5,676 nucleotides of DNA from Armatimonadota bacterium (GTDB lineage: Bacteria; Armatimonadota; Armatimonadia; Armatimonadales; Armatimonadaceae): the NCBI GenBank assembly GCA_014379275.1, contig JACMMA010000190.1:1-5676 (forward strand), given 5' to 3'. Shown one piece after another: positions 1 through 5,440 of the stretch. Under the pieces are notes generated by a model, which had not been told where the DNA came from, did not search any database, and saw nothing but the letters and a program-made list of their open reading frames with translations. How positions within the stretch are numbered: position 1 is the stretch's first letter; each line of letters starts with the position of its first letter. The position numbers and the translations under genes are program-made.

Positions 1-666
1 CGCCCTCAAAAACTCCAGAAACGAGGTGTGTCCTGCCCGCGTTTCGTCGAACATCGGATCGATCTTGCGCATCGTGGTCTTCAGCGCGGAGCCGGGCACC
101 GGACGGTTACCGAGCGCGGCAAGCCCTTTCGCCAGCAGTGCCACCTGATCCATCGGGGTCGCGGGGATAGAGCGTTCGGGCAGTTCCGTATTGTCCGCGC
201 CGTGCAGGTCGTCGTAGTAGCAGAAGCGGTCACAGGCTTTGGCGAGGTAGGTGGAAGTGTTCGAGCGCACCCCCACCCCGACCACGTACCGCCCCGTTTC
301 GCGCAGTTTGAGTACCAGCGGCGTGAAGTCCGAGTCGCCGGAAACCAGTGCGACGTGAGTAATGTCCGACTGCCGGAGCACCACGTCCATCACATCGATC
401 GCAATCTTAATATCCGCGCCGTTCTTGCCTTTGTAAGTTAAGGAAAAGGTCTGGATCGGCTCGGTCGCATTGTCCAATAAATCGGAGCGATAATCTTTAA
501 AAACGCCCCAGTCTGCATAAGCCCGCTTTAAAACGATCCGCCCCTCGGTGACTTTGCCTATCTCCTCGAAGATCCGTCGTAATTCCACCCGTTCGTTCAC
601 GAAATAATCGTCCACCGCCCGCTTAATATTTTCAAAGTCAACGAAAACCGCTACTCTGTTTTCCAT
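1..666 (-). CDS. NYN domain (LabA/PIN-like) protein with C-terminal OST-HTH/LOTUS domain, 3' end cut by window edge
   Basis: The frame is open from the ATG at 666 to base 1 (222 codons, no stop), so the C-terminus lies outside the window. Residues 1-155 match the NYN/LabA-like PIN fold, a metal-dependent RNase fold. An N-terminal strand ends in VFVDFEN (Asp10), a central motif GADIKIAIDVM (83-93) supplies Asp85 and Asp91, and LVSGDSDFTPL (107-117) supplies Asp111 and Asp113. These are the usual acidic metal-site positions and all are present. Residues about 172-222 (from MDQVALLAKGLAALG to FDETRAGHTSFLEFLRA) look like the beginning of an OST-HTH/LOTUS RNA-binding domain, a common partner of bacterial NYN domains. 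The family is thought to act in the cytoplasm on RNA; the target is unknown. An SD-like GGGGAAG (681-675 on the minus strand) sits 8 nt before the ATG, which supports this start. The 512-bp upstream gap suggests its own promoter. The family call is confident; the RNase activity is inferred. Confidence 0.88.
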   Translation of the reverse strand, partial: MENRVAVFVDFENIKRAVDDYFVNERVELRRIFEEIGKVTEGRIVLKRAYADWGVFKDYRSDLLDNATEPIQTFSLTYKGKNGADIKIAIDVMDVVLRQSDITHVALVSGDSDFTPLVLKLRETGRYVVGVGVRSNTSTYLAKACDRFCYYDDLHGADNTELPERSIPATPMDQVALLAKGLAALGNRPVPGSALKTTMRKIDPMFDETRAGHTSFLEFLRA

Positions 667-1178
667 ATATATTACTTCCCCACCTGAATACTATAGTGTG
701 ATCCGTTTTTCTCGATCATTGCCTCGCAATATGTTGAAAATTAATTCCATTACCCACCCGTTGATCATGGGAGTTCCCGGCAACCATTCTAGAAGAACAG
801 ATAAAGGTTTCTCGCGTCGTCGCTTCGCCTAGAAGCCACATGCTTCGTTTCCCGGAGATGATTTCCGGTCGGCGCCTTGCCTAAAGGGATCGCTCTGTCA
901 AGACGGTTATCGCGTGCGCTTAGCCTGCGAGAAAAGAATGGTTCGTTTTGCGGCTCGACATTGACCGCACCGCCGCCGACATGCATCCGTCGGCAGGCTC
1001 ATGTCCGCGAAACCCGACATGCGCCACTGGCTGAACGATTGTATGATATCACTCTTATCTCGTCTGGCATCCCCGCACGTGTCCCCTGTGGCATTCAGCG
1101 AGCATAGCCAGTCCTCCGCTATTGTGACCCAAATCGCCCACAGACGAAGGCTCCGAGTACACCCCGGGACGGGACGTT
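667..1178. other. Intergenic stretch without a supported gene
   Basis: This 512-bp gap lies between the DUF2306-like stop and the NYN start. Short open frames exist on both strands, but their translations are Arg/Pro/Ser-rich, resemble no family I know, and lack convincing SD-start pairs. I see no tRNA-like T-arm, no CRISPR repeats and no clear transposase remnant. Short inverted repeats are present: GAAGC-N5-GCTTC (835-849), CCGGA-N7-TCCGG (853-869), CCGAC-N8-GTCGG (977-994) and CATGTC-N10-GACATG (1000-1021). None is followed by a T-run, so no obvious terminator closes the liv-DUF2306 unit here. A small RNA or a decayed gene cannot be excluded. Confidence 0.5.
690..730 (-). promoter_or_regulatory. 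Candidate promoter and operator-like inverted repeat for the NYN gene
   Basis: On the minus strand a -10-like TATAGT lies at 695-690, about 24 nt before the NYN start codon. The hexamer 17 bp upstream is a poor -35 (TGATCG). Overlapping that region is a 13-bp inverted repeat, ATTGC-CTC-GCAAT (718-730), where a repressor or activator could bind. The surrounding DNA is more AT-rich than the rest of the window, which fits a promoter. The assignment rests only on position and short motifs and is weak. Confidence 0.25.
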
Positions 1179-1859
1179 TCAATGTCCGACCGTGCCGCTT
1201 CGACGCCATTTGCGGAAATACCGGTTGGCAACGACCAGCAGGATCGGCGTGCCGATGACCGCCGGGGCGATCTGTGTCCACACACCCGGCACTCCCTCCG
1301 GCGCGACGTTCGCCGTGAACGCGCACCAGACGGCGATATAGGCACCGCTGATCTTGGTCAAATGCTCGAAAACGTGGAGCGATCGTAGTGACAGGCGGAC
1401 GTGGGGAAACGCGAACCGCCACAGATCGTAACCGGCGGCGACCACGGCGAAGCTCAACAATCCCAGGACCGCCCCCGCGTCGCCGCCGAGGACGCCGCGA
1501 TAACTCCAGTACGCGGCAAGCACGGTGACGCCGAGGACCGCGCTTGCCGCCATCCAGTCGGCGACATGCGCCCGTGCGGACGGCGAACCATCCACCGCCC
1601 TCCCACGCGTCAGAACGCGGGTGCCGGAAAAGCCGAAGTAAAACGAGAGCACGGACAGCGCGAAAAAGAAGGGCTGGAACCGGAAGCAAAGCAGAACCGC
1701 CGCCGTGCCCGCCGAAACCGCGAGGGCACGAATGAATGTGCTGCCCGCGAGCCGGTGCCATCGCCCACCCTTGGGCTTAACAAAGGCGGAGACCGCGCCT
1801 GCTCCCAGACAGAATACCCCGGCGATGACATGAACCGTGGTCAGGGCAGACAACAGCAT
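1179..1859 (-). CDS. DUF2306-like multipass membrane protein of unknown function
   Basis: The protein is 226 aa, starts at the ATG at 1859 and ends with TGA. It is strongly hydrophobic with about six to seven predicted membrane segments. The N-terminus carries the pattern I associate with DUF2306-type proteins: H10-V-I-A-G in the first helix, then a KPKGGRWHRLAG loop (28-39, His35). FYFGFSGTRVL (73-83) and a DW pair (101-102) follow. The C-terminal part has FEHLTKISGAYIAVWCAFTAN (164-184, His166) and a P-x-x-I-G-T-P turn (199-205). The conserved histidines in or next to membrane helices could bind a cofactor, but no activity is established. The start lies 31 nt after the livM stop on the same strand with no minus-strand terminator between, so it may be the last gene of the liv transcript. 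The SD is weak (AAGG about 6 nt before ATG). Family assignment is from motif memory; a role in transport is not shown. Confidence 0.72.
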   Translation of the reverse strand: MLLSALTTVHVIAGVFCLGAGAVSAFVKPKGGRWHRLAGSTFIRALAVSAGTAAVLLCFRFQPFFFALSVLSFYFGFSGTRVLTRGRAVDGSPSARAHVADWMAASAVLGVTVLAAYWSYRGVLGGDAGAVLGLLSFAVVAAGYDLWRFAFPHVRLSLRSLHVFEHLTKISGAYIAVWCAFTANVAPEGVPGVWTQIAPAVIGTPILLVVANRYFRKWRRSGTVGH

Positions 1860-1890
1860 GACGACCTTTTTTCTAACGCCGTTTGCGGTT

Positions 1891-2970
1891 TCAGGCCGCC
1901 GTCAACGGCGCGGACGGCGGTTTTTTGTCGCGCTTTCCAAACAGGCTGAACGAAAACTCGCCGCGCCCGAAGATCCCCTGCGGTCGCGTCAGCATCAGAA
2001 CGATCAGCAGGATGGCATACGCGACGAGGCGATACTGGTTAAACTGCGGCCCCAGCGATGTCAGCGAGTTGCGCAGAATCTCCGGGAGCGCGGTCAGGAC
2101 GATGGCGGCGAGTACGGAACCGGTAATGGAGCCGAGCCCCCCGAGCACGATCATGGTCACGAAGTCGAACGAGCGCACGAACCCGAACGACGTGCTCTGT
2201 ACGTTCTGGTCGAAGTGCGCGAACAACGCACCGGCGACCCCGGCGAAGAACGCGCCGAGAACGAACGCGTTCACCTTGATCTGGGTAGTGTTGACGCCCA
2301 TCGCTTGCGCGGCAATCTCGTCTTCGCGCACGGAAAGGTACTTCAACCCCTCCACGGAAAAGCGGAGGCGGTACGCGACCAGGATAACCAGGATCACGAC
2401 GCCATACACCCAGAAGAAATTGGAAACCGCCGGGATGGAAATCTTGCCCTGTCCCTCGAAGAACTGACCGGCGAAACCGCGCGGACCGCCGATGGCGTCG
2501 GTATTCTCCACAACGACACGGATGATCTCGCCGAAGCCGAGCGTGACGATGGCGAGGTAGTCGCCGCGCAGGCGTAGCGAGGGCAGACCGACGACGTACC
2601 CGATGCCTGCTGCGAGGCATCCGCCGAGGAGCATGGAAAGGAGCATCGCGGGCGCGCCCATCAGAAACCCTTCCAGGGTCGGCGGCAGAACACCATTCTT
2701 GGGGAGGTTTGCGAACAGGGCGTTATGCGCGTACACCGTCAGTGCCGCCGACGCGTACGCGCCGACCGCCTGGAAACCGGCGTGCCCGATGGAAAACTGC
2801 CCGGTGAAGCCATTCACGATGTTGAGCGACACCGCCATGATGATCGCGATCCCCGACAACATGACGACCCGGTACACCACGTCCTGCATGAAGCGCGGCA
2901 TGACGATGGAAAGACCGAGTAAAACCGCCATCACGGCGGCGGTTATAGCGAAGCGTTTAAATAGATTCAT
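1891..2970 (-). CDS. livM: Branched-chain amino acid ABC transporter permease LivM
   Basis: This 359-aa integral membrane subunit of a type I ABC importer for branched-chain amino acids (or related amides) pairs with LivH to form the channel in the cytoplasmic membrane. The hydrophobic N-terminus is followed by the LivM hallmark LNIVNGFTGQFSIGHAGF (49-66). Further on are LRLRGDYLAIVTLGFGEIIR (about 132-151) and the cytoplasmic coupling loop with SVREDEIAAQAMGVN, which contacts the ATPase. A glycine-rich VLGGLGSITGSVLAA stretch precedes the last helices. The tail ends in a basic KRDKKPP segment. Length and motif order are normal for full-length LivM. The ATG at 2970 is the best start, but it has no recognisable Shine-Dalgarno sequence and begins 8 nt after the T-run of a terminator-like hairpin, so its expression may be lower than that of livH. 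The substrate cannot be fixed from sequence; urea/amide importers use related permeases. Confidence 0.95.
   Translation of the reverse strand: MNLFKRFAITAAVMAVLLGLSIVMPRFMQDVVYRVVMLSGIAIIMAVSLNIVNGFTGQFSIGHAGFQAVGAYASAALTVYAHNALFANLPKNGVLPPTLEGFLMGAPAMLLSMLLGGCLAAGIGYVVGLPSLRLRGDYLAIVTLGFGEIIRVVVENTDAIGGPRGFAGQFFEGQGKISIPAVSNFFWVYGVVILVILVAYRLRFSVEGLKYLSVREDEIAAQAMGVNTTQIKVNAFVLGAFFAGVAGALFAHFDQNVQSTSFGFVRSFDFVTMIVLGGLGSITGSVLAAIVLTALPEILRNSLTSLGPQFNQYRLVAYAILLIVLMLTRPQGIFGRGEFSFSLFGKRDKKPPSAPLTAA
1896..1926 (+). terminator. Plus-oriented intrinsic-terminator-like hairpin inside the livM 3' end
   Basis: Perfect 8-bp arms CCGCCGTC (1896-1903) and GACGGCGG (1913-1920) enclose a 9-nt loop and are followed directly by TTTTTT (1921-1926) on the plus strand. 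That has the form of a Rho-independent terminator, but no plus-strand gene precedes it. The bases also encode the last residues of LivM (KKPPSAPLTAA), so it may be coincidental or may stop antisense transcription entering livM. On the minus strand the T-run is an A-run upstream of the stem, so it would not terminate the liv transcript. Confidence 0.4.
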
Positions 2971-2978
2971 TGGCGATC

Positions 2979-3002
2979 AAAAACGCGGGATAAGCCCCGC
3001 GT
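2979..3002 (-). terminator. Intrinsic terminator/attenuator-like hairpin between livH and livM
   Basis: Read on the minus strand, ACGCGGG (3002-2996) and CCCGCGT (2989-2983) form a perfect 7-bp, mostly G-C stem with a 6-nt loop. A run of five T (2983-2979) follows, the first being the last base of the stem. This is the classical form of a Rho-independent terminator. It lies 28 nt after the livH stop and 8 nt before the livM ATG. Because livM is an essential partner of livH, partial read-through (attenuation) or a processing or stabilising function is more plausible than complete termination. Confidence 0.6.
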
Positions 3003-3030
3003 CTATGGGCGTCTGCGGTGCGGTCGCGTC

Positions 3031-3987
3031 TCAGACCTTCTCCGGGGCGAATTTGCCGAGCAGTCCTGCCGGGCGAAGCAGGAGGATGACGATGAGCAGG
3101 ACGAACGCGACGGCATCGGTGAAGCGTGACGGTTCGAACGCGCCCCCACCGGGAAGCAGAATTTTCGGTGCGCCTTTCACGAACGATTCGGACAGTCCCA
3201 TCAAAAGCCCGCCGACGACCGCGCCGGGGATCGAACCGATACCACCGACGACCGCCGCAACGAACGCCTTCAAGCCCATCTGTACGCCGAGGAGCGGGAA
3301 CACCTGCGAGTAGGTGAACGCGCCGAATAGCATCCCCGCCGCCCCCGCAAGCGCGGCACCGAGGCCGAACGTGAATGAAATCACGCCGTCCACGTTGATT
3401 CCCATCAGAGCGGCGGCCTGAGTATCATGCTGTACCGCACGCATCGCCTGACCGACCTTCGTGCGGTTAACGATGTACCATAGAATCGCCATCAGCACGA
3501 TTGCCGCGCCGACCAGGACCATCTGGTCTTTCGCCATCGTGACCTTTCCGAGCATCACCGTGGCGTCCTCGCCCTGGGGCGTCACGGACGGATAAAACTT
3601 CGGGTCCGCGCCGAACAACAGTTGTGCGCTGTTCGCCAGCAGAAGCGAAACGCCGATAGCCGTGATCAGCGCGGTCAGGCGGGACGCTTTGCGGAGCGGG
3701 CGGTACGCCACCCGCTCGATTAGCAGACCCAGTATGGCGCAGACGATCATAGTGACGATCAAGACCGGTAGCAACGCGAGCATCGCCTCCCCGAACGTCG
3801 CCTTCTCCGAAAGCCGCATCGCCTTCGCCGTGTAAAAACCGACAAAACTGCCGATCATAAACACGTCGCCGTGCGCGAAATTGATCAAGCCCAGCACGCC
3901 ATACACCATCGTGTAGCCGAGTGCGATCAGGGCGTAGATACTGCCCTGTTGAATCCCGTTGATGATTTGTTGTAGAAATTGATCCAT
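3031..3987 (-). CDS. livH: Branched-chain amino acid ABC transporter permease LivH
   Basis: This 318-aa permease partners LivM in the cytoplasmic membrane channel of a HAAT-type ABC importer. The N-terminal LivH signature is intact: GSIYALIALGYTMVYGVLG (15-33) followed at once by LINFAHGDVFMIG (34-46). A YRPLRKASRLTALITAIGVSL loop-helix segment follows, with Arg-rich residues on the cytoplasmic side. The ATPase-coupling loop contains AVQHDTQAAALMGINVDGVISFTF, and a glycine-rich VVGGIGSIPGAVVGG segment precedes the last helices. Length is typical of the family and both ends are complete. The ATG at 3987 lies 62 nt downstream of the livJ stop. The nearest SD-like run, GGGGAAG, is about 10 nt upstream and falls inside the basal arm of a large palindrome, so translation may be limited by RNA folding. 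The substrate remains inferred; livG and livF ATPases are not adjacent here. Confidence 0.96.
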   Translation of the reverse strand: MDQFLQQIINGIQQGSIYALIALGYTMVYGVLGLINFAHGDVFMIGSFVGFYTAKAMRLSEKATFGEAMLALLPVLIVTMIVCAILGLLIERVAYRPLRKASRLTALITAIGVSLLLANSAQLLFGADPKFYPSVTPQGEDATVMLGKVTMAKDQMVLVGAAIVLMAILWYIVNRTKVGQAMRAVQHDTQAAALMGINVDGVISFTFGLGAALAGAAGMLFGAFTYSQVFPLLGVQMGLKAFVAAVVGGIGSIPGAVVGGLLMGLSESFVKGAPKILLPGGGAFEPSRFTDAVAFVLLIVILLLRPAGLLGKFAPEKV

Positions 3988-3997
3988 GTTTGATTCG

Positions 3998-4047
3998 CTT
4001 CCCCGGGACTTCCCCTCTCCATGCCGGAGAGGGAGGTCCCGGGGAAG
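3998..4047. repeat. 50-bp near-perfect palindrome between livJ and livH (REP-like)
   Basis: The left arm (3998-4020, beginning CTTCCCCGGGAC and ending CCCTCTCC) pairs with the right arm (4026-4047, beginning GGAGAGGG and ending GTCCCGGGGAAG) around the 5-nt loop ATGCC. Twelve basal pairs and eight apical pairs are perfect, separated by one mismatch/wobble, one T-A pair and one bulged base. No T-run follows on the minus strand, so it is not a standard terminator. It lies within the 62-nt livJ-livH spacer, like intercistronic REP elements that stabilise the upstream message, and its base contains the livH SD-like GGGGAAG. Similar GGAGAGGG-type palindromes recur between genes in many GC-rich bacteria; whether this one is repeated in this genome cannot be seen here. 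Confidence 0.8.
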
Positions 4048-4049
4048 GG

Positions 4050-5258
4050 TTACGGCGCGACCGTTTTGGTGTAAACGAACTCTTTCCCCTTGATTTGCAG
4101 AACCACCGCCGATTTCGATGCGTTGCGGTTCTCGTCGATCGTGATATCACCGGTCACGCCGGGGAAGTTCTTGGTCGCCGCGAGAGCGTCCTTGATTTTT
4201 TCGCGGTCCGCGCTGTTGCCGGATTTAATCGCTTCCGCGATGATCTTCATCGCGTCATAGCCCAGCGCGGCGAGACCGGACGGGGATTTATTGTATTCCG
4301 CGTTGTACGCCTTCACGAACGTTTGAGTGCGCTCCGACTTGTCGTCCTTGGAGTAGTGGTTAGAGAAATAGCAATCCTCCAAAGCCTTGCCGGGACCGCC
4401 CGCGCCCTCGACCAACTTTTCCGAGTCCCAACCGTCGCCACCCATCAGAGGAACTTTGATCCCGAGCTGACGGGCTTGCCGCGCGATAGTCCCCACCTGT
4501 GTGTAATAGCCGGGGATGTAAACGGCGTCCGCATCCTTGGCTTGTGCGAGTTGGGAGCGGAAATCGGTGTCGCCCGTTTTATACGACGCGTCCGCGATGA
4601 TCGTCCCGCCCGCTTTCTCGAACTCCGCCTTGAAGACGTCCGCCAGCCCGACCGAGTAGTCCGACGACTGCTCGCGCAGGATCGCGACTTTTTTCGCCTT
4701 CAACTCTTCCGCCGCGAACTTCGCCATTACCTTGCCCTGGAACGGATCAATGAAACAAACGCGGAAGATGTGCTCGCCTTCCTGGGTCACCTTCTCGTTC
4801 GTCGAGGACGGCGACACCATCGGGATTCCGGCACGTTCGAACACCGGCGCGGCGGCGATGGAGCGGGTCGAAGCGACTTCGCCGATCACGGCGACGATCT
4901 TATCGTCGGCGGCGAACTTCGTCGCGACCGTTTTCGCTTCCTCGGGTTTCGATTGGTCGTCCTGGGTTTCGAGTTCGACCTGTCTGCCGAGGAGACCACC
5001 CGCGGCGTTGATTTCCTTGATCGCGAGCTTCACGCCCTCGTCGGTTTCGATGCCGAACGTCGCGGTGTCGCCGGTCATCGAGGCGTAATGCCCGATTTTG
5101 ATGGTCCCGCCATCGCCGCCGCCCGCCGCCGGATTCGCCCCCCCCGCCGCGCCGGTGCTGTCCGATTTACAGCCGAGTCCGCCGACGAGAAGCGAGCCAG
5201 CAACCAGTGCGGGCAAAACGCCGCGCAGAAAAGCCAAACGGGAAAGTCGTGTACGCAC
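4050..5258 (-). CDS. livJ: Branched-chain amino acid ABC transporter substrate-binding lipoprotein (LivJ/LivK type)
   Basis: This periplasmic-binding-fold protein (Peripla_BP_6, type I) captures the substrate outside the membrane for LivHM. I place the start at GTG 5258 (402 aa): a perfect GGAGG lies 9 nt upstream and the product begins with a compact signal peptide. An ATG at 5309 (419 aa) is in frame, but it has no SD and would place a TATAAT box inside the gene. From the GTG, a basic RTRLSRLAFLR region is followed by a hydrophobic stretch and GGLGC, giving Cys30 as the likely lipid anchor; Gly at -3 is unusual for a lipobox. A Gly/Ala-rich linker leads to the first lobe (IKIGHYASMTGD), then INAAGGLLGRQVEL, the ligand-site-like GEVASTRSIAAAPVF and IPMVSPSSTN, FRVCFIDPFQGKVMA, and the second lobe with VYIPGYYTQVG and GGDGWDS. 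Length is normal. It is the first gene of the livJ-livH-livM order. Ligand identity is inferred from family only. Confidence 0.94.
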   Translation of the reverse strand: MRTRLSRLAFLRGVLPALVAGSLLVGGLGCKSDSTGAAGGANPAAGGGDGGTIKIGHYASMTGDTATFGIETDEGVKLAIKEINAAGGLLGRQVELETQDDQSKPEEAKTVATKFAADDKIVAVIGEVASTRSIAAAPVFERAGIPMVSPSSTNEKVTQEGEHIFRVCFIDPFQGKVMAKFAAEELKAKKVAILREQSSDYSVGLADVFKAEFEKAGGTIIADASYKTGDTDFRSQLAQAKDADAVYIPGYYTQVGTIARQARQLGIKVPLMGGDGWDSEKLVEGAGGPGKALEDCYFSNHYSKDDKSERTQTFVKAYNAEYNKSPSGLAALGYDAMKIIAEAIKSGNSADREKIKDALAATKNFPGVTGDITIDENRNASKSAVVLQIKGKEFVYTKTVAP

Positions 5259-5267
5259 TAAAGGGAG

Positions 5268-5272
5268 CCTCC
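5268..5272 (-). promoter_or_regulatory. Shine-Dalgarno GGAGG that sets the livJ start at GTG 5258
   Basis: The minus strand reads GGAGG at 5272-5268, then nine bases, then GTG at 5258-5256. This is the strongest ribosome-binding site in the window. It favours the GTG over the upstream in-frame ATG at 5309, which has no purine-rich run before it. Confidence 0.75.
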
Positions 5273-5297
5273 GTGAACGCGAAATTGGGAATGTCGA

Positions 5298-5303
5298 ATT
5301 ATA
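5298..5303 (-). promoter_or_regulatory. Consensus -10 box (TATAAT) of a likely livJ promoter
   Basis: The minus strand reads TATAAT at 5303-5298, a perfect sigma-70-type -10 hexamer. Transcription would start near 5291, giving a leader of about 33 nt before the GTG start with the SD at a sensible place. No good -35 is present at 16-19 bp spacing, so activation by a regulator, or a promoter that depends little on a -35, is possible. An AT-rich run lies further upstream (5330-5336). Confidence 0.5.
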
Positions 5304-5362
5304 CGGCATGTTGGCCGTTCTCGCGGGTTATTTTTCGCGCCCTGAATGATTACGGCATCCGT
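5303..5362. promoter_or_regulatory. Two operator-like inverted repeats sharing TACGGCAT upstream of livJ
   Basis: ACGGC-N6-GCCGT (5303-5318) directly abuts the TATAAT box and would lie within the promoter spacer. ACGG-CAT-CCGT (5352-5362) lies about 49 bp further upstream. Both begin with the same octamer on the plus strand, TACGGCAT (5302-5309 and 5351-5358). A shared half-site at two positions around a promoter is what a dimeric regulator would need, but the arms are short and could be chance. Confidence 0.25.
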
Positions 5363-5391
5363 TCGACGCAACTATAGAGACTTCCTTCTTT

Positions 5392-5409
5392 TAGCCGCAT
5401 GCGGGGCTA
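5392..5409. repeat. Short inverted repeat downstream of the Rpn-like gene
   Basis: TAGCC (5392-5396) and GGCTA (5405-5409) flank a GC-rich core that contains the palindrome CCGCATGCGG (5395-5404). It lies 31 nt after the stop of the right-hand gene. No T-run follows on the minus strand, while TTTAT follows on the plus strand, so it is at best a weak terminator. It may mark the end of the right-hand transcript. Confidence 0.3.
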
Positions 5410-5440
5410 TTTATCCGGTCGCGAATACAGGGTCCTGTAG

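Noticed and set aside
28..441. Plus-strand open frame of 137 codons at the left edge
   Set aside because: It is antisense to the NYN gene, which carries clear catalytic-type motifs on the opposite strand.
789..1107. Small open frames on both strands in the intergenic region (789-986 minus, 877-1107 plus)
   Set aside because: No Shine-Dalgarno support, no hydrophobic or domain pattern, and Arg/Ser-rich composition typical of random GC-rich frames.
667..1178. tRNA, CRISPR array or insertion sequence in the gap
   Set aside because: No tRNA T-arm or anticodon-arm pattern, no regularly spaced repeats, and no terminal inverted repeats or transposase motifs are visible.
907..1761. Minus-strand open frame of 284 codons overlapping the DUF2306-like gene
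   Set aside because: The translation is Arg/Pro/Gly-rich and unlike any known protein. The overlapping frame 1179-1859 gives a coherent multipass membrane protein with conserved motifs.
1837..2577. Plus-strand open frame of 246 codons opposite livM
   Set aside because: It is the antisense shadow of livM, with low-complexity charged sequence and no recognisable domain.
3467..4150. Minus-strand open frame of 227 codons overlapping livH and the palindrome
   Set aside because: Out-of-frame shadow of livH. Its PSPGPPSPAWRGE segment is only the translated palindrome, a typical source of spurious proteins.
3990..5261. Long plus-strand open frame (423 codons) opposite livJ
   Set aside because: It is the antisense mirror of the confidently identified binding protein. 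Its translation is Arg/Asp/Val-rich without family motifs, as expected from GC-rich codon bias.
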